In this document: piece by piece, positions 51,002 through 59,491 of the stretch
How the letters are laid out: every line of letters starts with the position of its first letter
Position numbering within the stretch: the first letter of the stretch is position 1
NCBI GenBank assembly: GCA_026708325.1
Contig: JAPOVC010000010.1
Span: forward strand, 1-64,000
From: Anaerolineaceae bacterium
Lineage (GTDB): Bacteria > Chloroflexota > Anaerolineae > Aggregatilineales > Phototrophicaceae
Length of the DNA: 64,000 nucleotides
Reading direction: 5' to 3'
The notes under the pieces: generated by a model
What the model was told of the DNA's origin: nothing
Seen by the model: the letters and a program-made list of their open reading frames with translations, nothing else
Database searches by the model: none
Translations under genes and position numbers: made by a program

Positions 51002-52015
51002 TTACTGGTCAAGCGCTCCACTTTCCTCGATCAGGTCCAGGGTGCCGGCCAGATCGTCCAGATCGCTGAGGTCCAGGTCCGGCGTCTCGATCTCCGCCAG
51101 CGGCTTCAGTTCCGCCGCCGGCTCCATATCCGCCACCACCGGGTACTCGTAGGTCTTCGTCGTGAACCAGTTCTGGCCAACCTCCCCCAGCATGAAGCGG
51201 ATCAGCGCCTCGGCCGCCTCCGGCTGGCCGCTGGTGAGCGGGATGGCCGCGCCGGCGATGTTGACCAGTGCGCCCGGATCGCCGCCGGGGAACCAGTGCA
51301 ATTGCGCCGTGATAGAGGGGTCCTCGGCCAGGAAACGGAAGAGGTAATAGTGATTGACCAGGCCGGCCGCGATCTCGCCATTGATGACGGCCTGCACGAT
51401 CGGCGTGTTCTTTGGGTAGACCTGCACGTCGTTGGCGATCATGTCCTGCATCCATGCCAGCGTGGCCTCATCGCCCAGCAACTGGCGCATGGCGGTGACG
51501 TTGGCCTGGAAGGATCCGTTGGTCGGGGCCCAGCCCACCAACCCGCGCCACTCCTCGCCCGTGAGGTCGAGGATCGACTCCGGCAATTCAAGCCCGGCCA
51601 TCTCCAGCGCGTCAGGGCCATAGACGAGGACGCGCGCCCGCCCACTGAGCGCCAGCCAGAGGCCGTCGGGCGAGACGAACGCCGGTTCGCTCACCAGGCC
51701 CAGCAGGTCTTCGGGCAGTTCCGTGAGCAGGCCGGCCTTCGCCAAAGCGCCAAGGGCGCCGGCATCCTGCGCGATGAAAAAGTCGGCGGGGCTGTTCTCG
51801 CCCTCTTCAATGATCTGTGAGGCAAGCCCGGCTGTGCCACCGTACAGGACCTCGATCTCGATGCCGCTGATGTCGCTGAAGCTTTCCAGCAGCGGGCCGA
51901 CGAGACTTTCGTTGCGCCCGGAATAGATGGTCAGGGCATCTTCCCGGGCCAGCGCGGGCAGCGCCGTCAGCGACAGGACCGACAGTGTGACGATGAGGAC
52001 TGCAAGAGTGCGCAT
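51002..52015 (-). CDS. fbpA: Iron(III) ABC transporter substrate-binding protein
   Basis: 337 residues. A Sec signal peptide (MRTLAVLIVTLSVLSLTALPALA) is followed by LTIYSGRNESLVGPLLESFS, the type II periplasmic fold entry shared by FbpA/FutA. NHYYLFRFLAED supplies the paired Tyr that typically bind Fe3+. It delivers iron to the permease encoded downstream. AAAGGAG lies ~8 nt before ATG 52015. No Fur box was recognised in the 293-bp gap to the E2 gene. Confidence 0.88.
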   Translation of the reverse strand: MRTLAVLIVTLSVLSLTALPALAREDALTIYSGRNESLVGPLLESFSDISGIEIEVLYGGTAGLASQIIEEGENSPADFFIAQDAGALGALAKAGLLTELPEDLLGLVSEPAFVSPDGLWLALSGRARVLVYGPDALEMAGLELPESILDLTGEEWRGLVGWAPTNGSFQANVTAMRQLLGDEATLAWMQDMIANDVQVYPKNTPIVQAVINGEIAAGLVNHYYLFRFLAEDPSITAQLHWFPGGDPGALVNIAGAAIPLTSGQPEAAEALIRFMLGEVGQNWFTTKTYEYPVVADMEPAAELKPLAEIETPDLDLSDLDDLAGTLDLIEESGALDQ

Positions 52016-52308
52016 GACTACTCCTTTCCAAAGGCGGTCAGGCGCGCTACCATTCCGCCTGCAACGGATTGTTCAGCGTCGGCCCGGATCCCCCGATCGC
52101 AGAGCTGGCGCTGAACAGTTTGCCAGTATCCAGGCGCCCCCAGGCGCCCGTCAACGCCAGCAGTCAACTCCTGGTCTTCCAACACGGCGGCGCGGGTCTT
52201 AATCCCGCAATGCAGAGTCCTTGCAGGCGGTTAACCCCATTGTGATGGGCGTTCAACTTCCGGCTGCACAGGGTGCGCGTGGTACAATGCGGCCAGGGAG
52301 CCCGGGGA

Positions 52309-52773
52309 ATGCAGATGGCTGCGTGGTGGGGAACGCGCGCGAAAGTGTCGGCGCGCCTGCAACTGGAAGTGGCCGCCATGCGCGATACTTTTCGCGACAC
52401 CTTTCGTCTGATCGTGGCCAAAGGCGACAGGCTTTACTGGGCTGGTGAGGTCGATCTGAACCTCGCCGGCATCCCGCAGCGCAGGCATACCCTGCACATT
52501 GTCTACCCCACCAGCTATCCCTCGCGCGCTGCCGAAGCCTACGTGCGTGACCCCGAAATCGTCAGCCGCAAGCACCAGTTTGAAGATGGCCAGCTTTGTC
52601 TCTTCAATCCCCGTGACGGCAAGCGCTATGGCTGGAACCCGGGTCGCTCCACGGCCGTGACGGTGGCCGGCTGGGCCGTTCAGTGGCTCTACGCCTACTA
52701 CACCTGGAAGGCCACCGGCAACTGGCCTGGCCTGGAAGAGCGCATTCAGAACAATGGCAGGTCCCGTCCCTGA
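52309..52773 (+). CDS. E2 ubiquitin-conjugating-like protein
   Basis: 154 residues. The bacterial E2 pattern is visible: WAGEVDLNLAGIP, HTLHIVYPTSYPSRAAEAYV, KHQFEDGQLCLFNP with candidate catalytic C97, and STAVTVAGWAVQWLYAYYTW ending in GNWPG. It would accept a modifier from the E1 as a thioester. GGGAG lies upstream; ATG 52315 is an alternative start. A TACAAT box is at 52283-52288. Stop and next start overlap as TGATG. First gene of the E2-JAB-E1 operon. Confidence 0.8.
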   Translation: MQMAAWWGTRAKVSARLQLEVAAMRDTFRDTFRLIVAKGDRLYWAGEVDLNLAGIPQRRHTLHIVYPTSYPSRAAEAYVRDPEIVSRKHQFEDGQLCLFNPRDGKRYGWNPGRSTAVTVAGWAVQWLYAYYTWKATGNWPGLEERIQNNGRSRP

Positions 52774-53822
52774 TGGCCGGCATGTCGCCACCGGAGACGA
52801 CGATTCTGCCCAACCTCGTTGTTGCGCAGCGAGTGCTGGACAAGATGGCCGAGGCCGCCCGCGCCTGGCAGGCGGACGAAACCGGTGAGGCCCTGGTCGG
52901 CCTGGTGGAGCCCGGCCTGCATACCAACGGCGTGCCCGGCATCTACCTGCTTGACACGATCGCGCCGGATGAGAGCGCGCTGCGCGACGCGCATACCTTT
53001 CAGCAGGGGGACCCGCACCAGGACGAACTGCTCTGGTGGTTGCAGGAGAACTGGCGAGCGCGTCGGCTGCGCGGCGATCTGCCGCCCAAATGGGACGTGC
53101 CCCTGCGCTATCTGGGCGACTGGCACAAACAGCCCGGCGGGATGACCCGTCCCAGCATTGGCGACCTGCGCACGGCCAGGGCCTGGCTGCGCGACGCCGA
53201 CAACGGCATGGATTTCCTGCTGGCGCCCATCGTCACCTCCTGCCTGCCTGACCCCGGCCCCGCCCCCAACCGCATCCGCGTGGACGGACAGACCCGCGTC
53301 GATTTCTGGTATCTGCAGCGCCGGCAGCGCGACTTCAACAGCATTCCGGCGGCGGTGTATCAGGACGGACAATTGCCGCGGCTCGGCGCCGGCCCCTGGC
53401 ATTTGCGAAATCCGCAGCGACTGGACCATGAATTAGATCGCCTGCTGGAAGCCGGCTTCGTCCCGTCTCCGCTCGTCTTTCTGGACTTGCTGGACCACAG
53501 CCAACTGGACGTCTGTTTCCTGCTCGGCAGACCCGGTGCGGAACAGCTCTTTCTCGTCGCCACCCCGCCGGACTACCCTGCGCATGCCGCGGAATTCCGG
53601 ACGACCGCCTACATGGACCTGGACGACGAAAGCGCCTTGCACGATCGCTTCCTGCAGCGTTGGCGCGACGCGCAACCCCTGGTCCTCACTTCAGACGGCT
53701 CCCAGGCCGGGGATCGCCTCCTGGCCGGCCAAATAGAGGAGCTGGAGCGTTCTGCCAATCTGGGCACAGTGCCGGTCGCGACGCCACCGGGAGCCGGCCC
53801 ACCGTACCGGAGCGCCAGGTGA
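52773..53822 (+). CDS. JAB/MPN-domain protein (JAMM motif altered)
   Basis: 349 residues. An N-terminal JAB/MPN domain: ETGEALVGLVEP (Glu at 36-39), then YLGDWHKQPGGMTRPSIGD with H118, Q120, S128 and D131. The JAMM metalloprotease motif is H-x-H then S-x-x-D; here the second His is Gln. In bacterial E1/E2 systems JAB proteins remove or mature the modifier. The C-terminal ~180 residues form a second uncharacterised domain with DFWYLQRRQRDFNS. Coupled at both ends (TGATG and GTGA). Confidence 0.78.
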   Translation: MAGMSPPETTILPNLVVAQRVLDKMAEAARAWQADETGEALVGLVEPGLHTNGVPGIYLLDTIAPDESALRDAHTFQQGDPHQDELLWWLQENWRARRLRGDLPPKWDVPLRYLGDWHKQPGGMTRPSIGDLRTARAWLRDADNGMDFLLAPIVTSCLPDPGPAPNRIRVDGQTRVDFWYLQRRQRDFNSIPAAVYQDGQLPRLGAGPWHLRNPQRLDHELDRLLEAGFVPSPLVFLDLLDHSQLDVCFLLGRPGAEQLFLVATPPDYPAHAAEFRTTAYMDLDDESALHDRFLQRWRDAQPLVLTSDGSQAGDRLLAGQIEELERSANLGTVPVATPPGAGPPYRSAR

Positions 53823-54727
53823 CCGACTGGTCGCGCGTCAGCAATTTGCTGGGCGACGAGGGCATGGCGCTCCTTGCGCGACGACGCGTCGCCATCGTCG
53901 GTCTTGGTTCCGGCGGCGGCGCGGCGGCGCTTTTCCTGGCGATGAGCGGCGTGCAGCGCTTCGTTCTGGTGGACGATGACCGTCTTGAGGAAGGCAACCT
54001 GCTGCGGCACGTCGCGGACCGTCGCTATCTCGGTCAGGCGAAGGTGTCGGCTGTCGCCGATCTGCTGCGACAGCGCAATCCGCAGGTGCGGGTCGAAACC
54101 CTGGAGGGCCGCATTGAGCAGCATCCCGAAGCCCTGGACGACGTCGACCTGCTGGTGGTGGCCGTGGACAACGAACCGGCGCGACATGCGCTCAACGAGG
54201 CGGCGCTGGCACGCGGGTTGACCGCCGTTTACGCGGGGGTCTACGAACGCGCCGTGGGCGGGGACGTGGCCCTGCTGCGCGCCGGGGTCGGGGCCTGTTA
54301 CGCCTGCTGGGCGGCGGAACTGCGCGATGAGGAAGCGCCGCAGGACCAGCCGGACTACGGTATGCTGGGCCCGGAGGGCACCCTGGCGGCGGAACCCGGG
54401 CTTTGGCTGCACGTGACGCGGGTGGCCGCCGCGCAGGCCCAGCTGGCCCTGAATGAATTGCTGCGCGGCAGCCCGGCGTACGAACAATTGCCCGGCAACA
54501 CGGTCCTGCTGGCCAATCGCGGGCTGGAGATCATCGAGGGACAGTTGACCTTGCCGCAAGGCGCCATCTGGGCCACCATCGAGCGCAAACCGGACTGTCT
54601 CGTCTGCGGCCCGGCTTTCCGCGACCAAACGGCCGCGCAGTCACAGGATGGCGCGCAGGACCTGTCGCTGGTTGCACTGCTGAACGATCCCCCCGACAGG
54701 ATGCAGGTTGAAGGGAACGAGGAGTGA
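53819..54727 (+). CDS. E1-like ThiF-family adenylyltransferase
   Basis: 302 residues from GTG 53819. Rossmann ATP site VAIVGLGSGGGAAALF, DDDRLEEGNLLRHV with the conserved D, N and R63, and K75 in GQAKV. Two CxxC pairs, CYAC near 160-163 and CLVC near 260-263, form the zinc site typical of MoeB/ThiF/E1; one Cys in CYACW may also act catalytically. It would activate the C-terminus of a modifier and pass it to the E2. Overlaps the JAB stop by 4 bp. Confidence 0.88.
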   Translation: MTDWSRVSNLLGDEGMALLARRRVAIVGLGSGGGAAALFLAMSGVQRFVLVDDDRLEEGNLLRHVADRRYLGQAKVSAVADLLRQRNPQVRVETLEGRIEQHPEALDDVDLLVVAVDNEPARHALNEAALARGLTAVYAGVYERAVGGDVALLRAGVGACYACWAAELRDEEAPQDQPDYGMLGPEGTLAAEPGLWLHVTRVAAAQAQLALNELLRGSPAYEQLPGNTVLLANRGLEIIEGQLTLPQGAIWATIERKPDCLVCGPAFRDQTAAQSQDGAQDLSLVALLNDPPDRMQVEGNEE

Positions 54728-54732
54728 AGGGA

Positions 54733-54996
54733 ATGGATGACAGACCTTCCCCGGAACATGACGACCTGGAGGAGCGCCGCGAACGCCTGACTGAACAGCC
54801 GGCGCCGGAAGACGTCGAAAAGGCGCGCAATCTGGGTGGTGAGCCCGCGCCGGCCGTGACCCCGGAGGAGTTCGCGCGCCTGCAGGATGCCGGCCAGGTA
54901 CACATCGACGCCCGGGGACGGGTGCGCACTGCCCGCCGCAGCGACGCCGAAGCCGGGGTTTCGCTGCGCAAGCGACGCGCCTGGTATGGTGGCTGA
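54733..54996 (+). CDS. Small charged protein ending in Gly-Gly, candidate modifier
   Basis: 87 residues ending ...RRAWYGG. The N-terminal half is strongly charged and probably disordered (DDLEERRERLTEQPAPED); VTPEEFARLQDAGQVHID may form a helix and strand. It lies directly after the E1 gene and before a NUDIX gene, in the same operon. A free C-terminal Gly-Gly is the feature E1 enzymes activate. No beta-grasp fold is recognised, so Pup-like disorder is another option, and a non-modifier role remains possible. ATG 54733 has GAGGAG 8 nt upstream; GTG 54724 is the alternative. Confidence 0.6.
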   Translation: MDDRPSPEHDDLEERRERLTEQPAPEDVEKARNLGGEPAPAVTPEEFARLQDAGQVHIDARGRVRTARRSDAEAGVSLRKRRAWYGG

Positions 54997-55648
54997 GTCC
55001 CTGGCGGACGCTGACCTCGGCATAGAGCTCGTCACGGAAGCGCTGCGCCTGCCGCAATTCGATGCAGAGGCCGCCCGTGCTCCGATGCTGCCCGAAACAC
55101 GACGGTTGCATCCCCAGGTGTGCTGCGACGCCAGCGAGGCCGCCGTGCTGCTGCTGCTCTGGCCGCAGTGCGGGTCGCTGTATTTCGTGTTGACGCGCCG
55201 CGCCAGCGAACTGCGCGGTCACGGCGGGCAAATCAGCCTTCCGGGCGGCCGCTGCGAGCCTGGCGACAGCGACCACAGCGCCACGGCCCTGCGGGAAACC
55301 GAAGAGGAACTGGGCGTCCCGGCCAGCGACGTGCAGGTGCTCGGCCCTCTTGACAAAATCTACATTCCGCCCAGCAATTACCTTGTCTATCCCCTGGTCG
55401 CCGCTCTGCCTGCCCCGCCCCGCTTCCGGCCACGCGCCAGCGAGGTCGCCGAGGTGCTGCAAATTCCCCTGACATTTTTGCTTGACCCCCGGCGCAAGCG
55501 CGAGTCCCTGCAGCATCGTAACGGCCGCTCCCTGCGCATCCCCTGGTATGCCCTCGGCGGGCAAATGGTCTGGGGCGCCACCGCCATGCTGCTCAGCGAA
55601 TTCGAGGGGCGCCTGCGCGCCGTGTCGCAACGGCAAACCTGCCAGTAA
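54986..55648 (+). CDS. NUDIX CoA pyrophosphatase
   Basis: 220 residues. FVLTRRASELRGHGGQISLP precedes the Nudix box GGRCEPGDSDHSATALRETEEELGV. The LRxHxGQxSxPGG element upstream of the box marks the NudL/NUDT7 family, which cleaves coenzyme A to 4'-phosphopantetheine and 3',5'-ADP. The start overlaps the GG-ending small gene by 11 bp. Presence in the ubiquitin-like operon may be only positional. Confidence 0.9.
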   Translation: MVAESLADADLGIELVTEALRLPQFDAEAARAPMLPETRRLHPQVCCDASEAAVLLLLWPQCGSLYFVLTRRASELRGHGGQISLPGGRCEPGDSDHSATALRETEEELGVPASDVQVLGPLDKIYIPPSNYLVYPLVAALPAPPRFRPRASEVAEVLQIPLTFLLDPRRKRESLQHRNGRSLRIPWYALGGQMVWGATAMLLSEFEGRLRAVSQRQTCQ

Positions 55649-55755
55649 ATCTTCGTCCCCTTTCTGACATTCCGTTTACGTTCCGCTTGCAGGATTCTTG
55701 TACGGGCCTGTGATACTGCTGGCATCAGGTATGAGATGTAAACAGGAGTAGAGAC

Positions 55756-56160
55756 ATGTTGGTCCGTCAGCCCTTTCCCTTCGTACGTTTCGCCCGTCCC
55801 CTGCCCCATCCTGGCGAGGAAGCGCCAGTGCAGCGCCTGCCCGTCAACGCCTGGACCACGGAGGACTCGTTGCACGTGACGGCTTCCGTCGCCGGTCTGC
55901 GCGCGGAAGACGTCGAGATCACGCTGGACAACGACGTGCTCAGCATTCGCGGTGAGGTCCCGGCCCCTGCAGAGGACATCGATTTCGTGTTGCAGGAGCG
56001 TTTCCATGGCCGCTTTGAGCGTCGCCTGACCCTGAACGTCCCGGTCGACATCGCTGCGGCAGAGGCCAGTTGCGAGGACGGCGTCCTGAGCCTGCGTCTG
56101 CCCAAGGCGGAGGAAGTCCGTCCCCGGCGCATCGCAGTGAGCGCCGGCTCCGCGCAGTAA
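55756..56160 (+). CDS. Hsp20/alpha-crystallin small heat-shock protein
   Basis: 134 residues. An alpha-crystallin domain spans ~28-125: AWTTEDSLHVTASVAGLRAEDVEI, RFHGRFERRLTLNVPVD, and CEDGVLSLRLPKAE. It holds unfolding proteins as an ATP-independent chaperone. AGGAG lies upstream of ATG 55756. No CIRCE element (TTAGCACTC) is seen. A terminator follows at 56177. Confidence 0.95.
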   Translation: MLVRQPFPFVRFARPLPHPGEEAPVQRLPVNAWTTEDSLHVTASVAGLRAEDVEITLDNDVLSIRGEVPAPAEDIDFVLQERFHGRFERRLTLNVPVDIAAAEASCEDGVLSLRLPKAEEVRPRRIAVSAGSAQ

Positions 56161-56176
56161 ACCGAATACGACATCC

Positions 56177-56216
56177 CGCCCCGATTCCAGCCGGAGTCGG
56201 GGCGATTGTCTTTCTG
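56177..56216 (+). terminator. Intrinsic terminator after hsp20
   Basis: CGCCCCGA (56177-56184) pairs with TCGGGGCG (56197-56204) across a 12-nt loop, then ATTGTCTTTCT. Confidence 0.6.
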
Positions 56217-56298
56217 CCTCGCCTCCGCCTGCCCTGAAAGGCGTCTAGGGACCGACCAGGGCCAGGGTATACTGAAACCGGATCAATTCGGTGTGCCA

Positions 56299-57468
56299 AT
56301 GCGCTTGCTTGCCTTAATCCCGCTGACGGTGTTGCTTCTTTTGCCTGCCCTGCCGCTCGCCGCCCAGGAGCAGACTGACGCGCAGGATGAAGCCATTTCG
56401 CTGGCCACGCTGGTGGCGCTGCCGGAATTGCTGGAGCGCGCGACGCAGGCCTCCCGCTCCGGCGACTACCCGCAGGCCATTCTGGATTACTCGCTCTTTC
56501 TGCTCTTCAACCCGACCCTGGGTCAGGCCTGGCATGGCCGCGGGCTCAGCTACCTGCAGACCGGCGATCTGGTCCGCGCCATGGTGGATTTTGAACATGC
56601 CCTGGAATACAGCGTCGCGCCGGAAGACCGGGCGGCCGTGCTGGTGGACCGGGCCGAAATCCTGCTGCGCCAGGAGCGCTACAACGATGCTCTGGCAGAC
56701 CTGGACAGCGCCATAGAGCTGTGGCCGGACGAAGTCTTCGGACGCATGTTGCGCGCGCGTCTGCACGAAATCGAGGGGCGGCCCGGGGAAGCCATGGCCG
56801 ATTACGATGAACTGCTGCTGCTCCTGCCGGAAAGTTCTGACGTCCTGGTGGAACGCGGGATATTCCATCTCCGCCTTGGCGACGTGGAAGCGGCCGCGCG
56901 CGATTTCGACGAAGCCGTTGCCCGCTTTCCGGAGGACTCCTACGCGCGCCTGGAACGGGCGATCTTTTTTGCTGAAAGTGGCGAAATCGAGGCAGCCCTT
57001 GCGGATATCGAGGCAAGCATGCAGCTGGACCCGGAGAACCTCGGGCTGTTTCTCTTTCGTGCGTCACTCCTGGGGGACAGCGGGGCCGAACGGGAATCCG
57101 CCGAGAGCTATCTGCAGTGGCTAAACAAGATTCGGCTGGACACGATCCGCCAAAGTGATCTGCTCGAGCAGGGTGACGTTACGGTCAGCATGGCGCCCGG
57201 GCGCAGCTATATCTTTTCTTTCGAAGGGCGTGAGGGCGACATTCTGACGGCCAGTGCCACCAGCCTCGCCCGCGGGGAAGTCGACCCCCTGCTGGTGCTG
57301 ACGGATGCCTCCGGCGCGGCCCTCGTCGCCGACGACGACGGGGGCGGCGCCCTGGACGCCCGCATTGAACGATTTGTGTTGCCGGCGGATGGCCGTTATC
57401 GCCTTATCCTGGGGCACGCCGGCGGCCCCTCCGAGGGGCCCCTGCGCGTGAACCTGTCACTGAATTGA
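56299..57468 (+). CDS. Secreted TPR protein with PPC domain
   Basis: 389 residues. Signal peptide MRLLALIPLTVLLLLPALPLAA, then six or seven TPR units (~35-270; e.g. GDYPQAILDYSLFLLFNPTL, RYNDALADLDSAIELWPDE). The C-terminal ~100 residues form a PPC (bacterial pre-peptidase C-terminal) beta domain with SYIFSFEGREGDILTASAT and ADGRYRLIL. It probably scaffolds extracytoplasmic proteins. A TATACT box lies at 56268-56273. Confidence 0.85.
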   Translation: MRLLALIPLTVLLLLPALPLAAQEQTDAQDEAISLATLVALPELLERATQASRSGDYPQAILDYSLFLLFNPTLGQAWHGRGLSYLQTGDLVRAMVDFEHALEYSVAPEDRAAVLVDRAEILLRQERYNDALADLDSAIELWPDEVFGRMLRARLHEIEGRPGEAMADYDELLLLLPESSDVLVERGIFHLRLGDVEAAARDFDEAVARFPEDSYARLERAIFFAESGEIEAALADIEASMQLDPENLGLFLFRASLLGDSGAERESAESYLQWLNKIRLDTIRQSDLLEQGDVTVSMAPGRSYIFSFEGREGDILTASATSLARGEVDPLLVLTDASGAALVADDDGGGALDARIERFVLPADGRYRLILGHAGGPSEGPLRVNLSLN

Positions 57469-57486
57469 GCGAGAGGCACGCTTCCC

Positions 57487-58626
57487 CTACGCGCCCTGGT
57501 CCTTTTGCGCATCGCCGCCAATCATGCCCTGCAGTTCCTGCTGTCGCCGGAAACGTTGGTCGGCCAGTTGACGCAGGTCCGCCACCAGGTCGGATTCGTC
57601 AGTAATCTCCACGCCAATCAGCGATTCAATCGCGTCTTCCATCGTCACGATTCCCGCAGTGCCGCCATACTCGTCAAAGGCCAGAAACAAATGCTCGCCA
57701 CGCGCCGTGAATTCGTCCAGCACCGCGGCCACGCTCATGCTCACCGGCACCGGATGCAGTGGTCGCGCCATCTCCTTGAGACGCCGGTCGTGCTCGTCAC
57801 GGGCGGCCGCCATCAGCACCTCGTTGCGCAGCACAAAACTGCGGGCATCGTCGGTGGACTGGCTGAAGAGCGGCATGCGGGAATAGGGCAGGACGCGCTG
57901 GCGCTTAATCACTTCCCCGACCGTCATGTCCTCCTGCAGCGCAAACATGACGGTCCGCGGCGTCATGATGTCGCTGACCTGCGCCGCGCCCAGTCGCAGC
58001 AGGTTGGTGAGTATCGTGTGCTCGCGTTGTTCCAGCGCCCCCTCGCCGCGGCTGATGCCGGCCAGCACTTCCAGCTCGGGCCGCGTCACCGTCGGAGTCT
58101 TCTTGCGCGGCGTCAGTAAACCCGTCAGGCGTTCAAAGGCGGTCACGAAGGGATAGAAGACGACGATCATGCCCTGAATGACCCAGGCGACCGGCATGGC
58201 CAGCGGCTTCCAGTAGACCGCGCCGATGGTCTTGGGGATGATTTCCGAAAACACCAGGATCATCAGCGTCAGGACGACGGTGACGACGCCGAAGAGTTCG
58301 TCACCCAACAGCAGCGTGGCCTCCGCACCGGCGCCGGCCGCGCCAACAGTGTGGGCGATTGTATTCAGGGTGAGGATGGCGGTAATCGGACGGTCCACGT
58401 TTTCCTTCTGCTGCCGCAACAACCGTCCGGCGCGCCGCCCTGCCTGTACCTGGACCTCGATATGCGAGCGGGAAGCGGAAAAGAGCACGGCCTCGCAAAG
58501 CGAGCAAACGAAGGAAACAACCAGCGCGAGCGCAATGTAGAGCAGCAGTGCCGGCAGCGACCCTTCTCCGGCGGCCCCGGGCAGGGCCGTCACGGCGTAA
58601 AACTCACTTGCCTGGGCCGCTAACAC
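57487..58626 (-). CDS. CNNM-domain / CBS-pair membrane protein (CorC/HlyC family)
   Basis: 379 residues from GTG 58626. Three or four TM helices form the CNNM/DUF21 domain (ILTLNTIAHTVGAAGAGAEA and LVFSEIIPKTIGAVYW). Two CBS domains follow (SDIMTPRTVMFALQEDMTVGE and HLFLAFDEYGGTAGIVTMED). Family members are linked to Mg2+ or Co2+ transport or regulation. The usual C-terminal CorC_HlyC (transporter-associated) domain is absent. GGAAACC precedes the start. Confidence 0.88.
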   Translation of the reverse strand: MLAAQASEFYAVTALPGAAGEGSLPALLLYIALALVVSFVCSLCEAVLFSASRSHIEVQVQAGRRAGRLLRQQKENVDRPITAILTLNTIAHTVGAAGAGAEATLLLGDELFGVVTVVLTLMILVFSEIIPKTIGAVYWKPLAMPVAWVIQGMIVVFYPFVTAFERLTGLLTPRKKTPTVTRPELEVLAGISRGEGALEQREHTILTNLLRLGAAQVSDIMTPRTVMFALQEDMTVGEVIKRQRVLPYSRMPLFSQSTDDARSFVLRNEVLMAAARDEHDRRLKEMARPLHPVPVSMSVAAVLDEFTARGEHLFLAFDEYGGTAGIVTMEDAIESLIGVEITDESDLVADLRQLADQRFRRQQELQGMIGGDAQKDQGA

Positions 58627-58692
58627 ATGGTTTCCAGACTGGTCGTCGGAATGCGCACAAGATAACAGCGAAGCAAATGACCTGCAAGCACT

Positions 58693-59403
58693 TCAGAGCG
58701 GCCGACGTGCGGGAGTGCCGGGTTGCCGCGGCCAGGGGGCGGGCGTCGGGGCCACCTTGTCCAGGATGACCAGATGATGGGACTTCGCGACGCCGGGCAA
58801 CTGCAGCGTCTCGATGCGATTGAGCCGGCCGCCCAGCAGCCCGATGGCCCGTCTCGCGGACTGCAACTCCTGGCGGGCGCTGCTCCCCTTCATGGCCACG
58901 CACTGTCCGCCCACCCGTGCCAGCGGCAGCATGTACTCGGCCAGCACCGGCATTCGCGCGACCGTACGCGCCAGCACCAGATCATGGGCCTCGCGTTCCG
59001 CCGGTATCTGGCCGGCCTGCTCCGCCCGCGCGTGCAGCGTGCGAACGCCCTTCAGTTCCAGCAGTTCAATGAGGTGATCGAGGAATCGCAGCTTCTTCGC
59101 TGTGGCGTCAAGCAGGGTCAGGCGCATTTCCGGGCAAAGGATGTGCAGCGGCAGGCCGGGAAAGCCGGCGCCGGTGCCCACGTCCATCACCTGCATGCCC
59201 GCCCGCAGGGGGACGAAGGCCGCCACGGAAAGCGAGTCCAGGAAGTGCCGGACCAGCACTTCCTGCGGGTCGGTGATGGCGGTGAGGTTGACACGCCCGT
59301 TCCACAAGGCCAGTTCGTCGGCGTGGCGTTGCATCTGCGCCACCTGCCGCGCCGACAGCTCAATTTCGAACAGTCGCGCGGCCTCGTCAACAAGGGGTTG
59401 CAT
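58693..59403 (-). CDS. rsmG: 16S rRNA (guanine527-N7)-methyltransferase
   Basis: 236 residues. VNLTAITDPQEVLVRHFLDSL and DVGTGAGFPGLPLHILCP are the RsmG signature and SAM-binding loop; AEYMLPLARVGGQCVAMKG follows. It methylates G527 in the 530 loop. ATG 59403 is chosen; a TTG precedes it. A TACACT box sits at 59440-59435 on this strand. It diverges from the MarR gene. Confidence 0.95.
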   Translation of the reverse strand: MQPLVDEAARLFEIELSARQVAQMQRHADELALWNGRVNLTAITDPQEVLVRHFLDSLSVAAFVPLRAGMQVMDVGTGAGFPGLPLHILCPEMRLTLLDATAKKLRFLDHLIELLELKGVRTLHARAEQAGQIPAEREAHDLVLARTVARMPVLAEYMLPLARVGGQCVAMKGSSARQELQSARRAIGLLGGRLNRIETLQLPGVAKSHHLVILDKVAPTPAPWPRQPGTPARRPL

Positions 59404-59479
59404 CAAACAGGTCCGTTCTTCCGGGAAAGCGCGCAGTGTAGCACAGCCCCCGCACCATGCGCGGCGCGCGGCCTTTTGC

Positions 59480-59485
59480 TACACT
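59480..59485 (+). promoter_or_regulatory. -10 box for the MarR gene (leaderless)
   Basis: TACACT followed by six nucleotides and ATG 59492, the same spacing as at 15032 and 35056. No convincing -35 is seen. Confidence 0.45.
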
Positions 59486-59491
59486 GAACCC

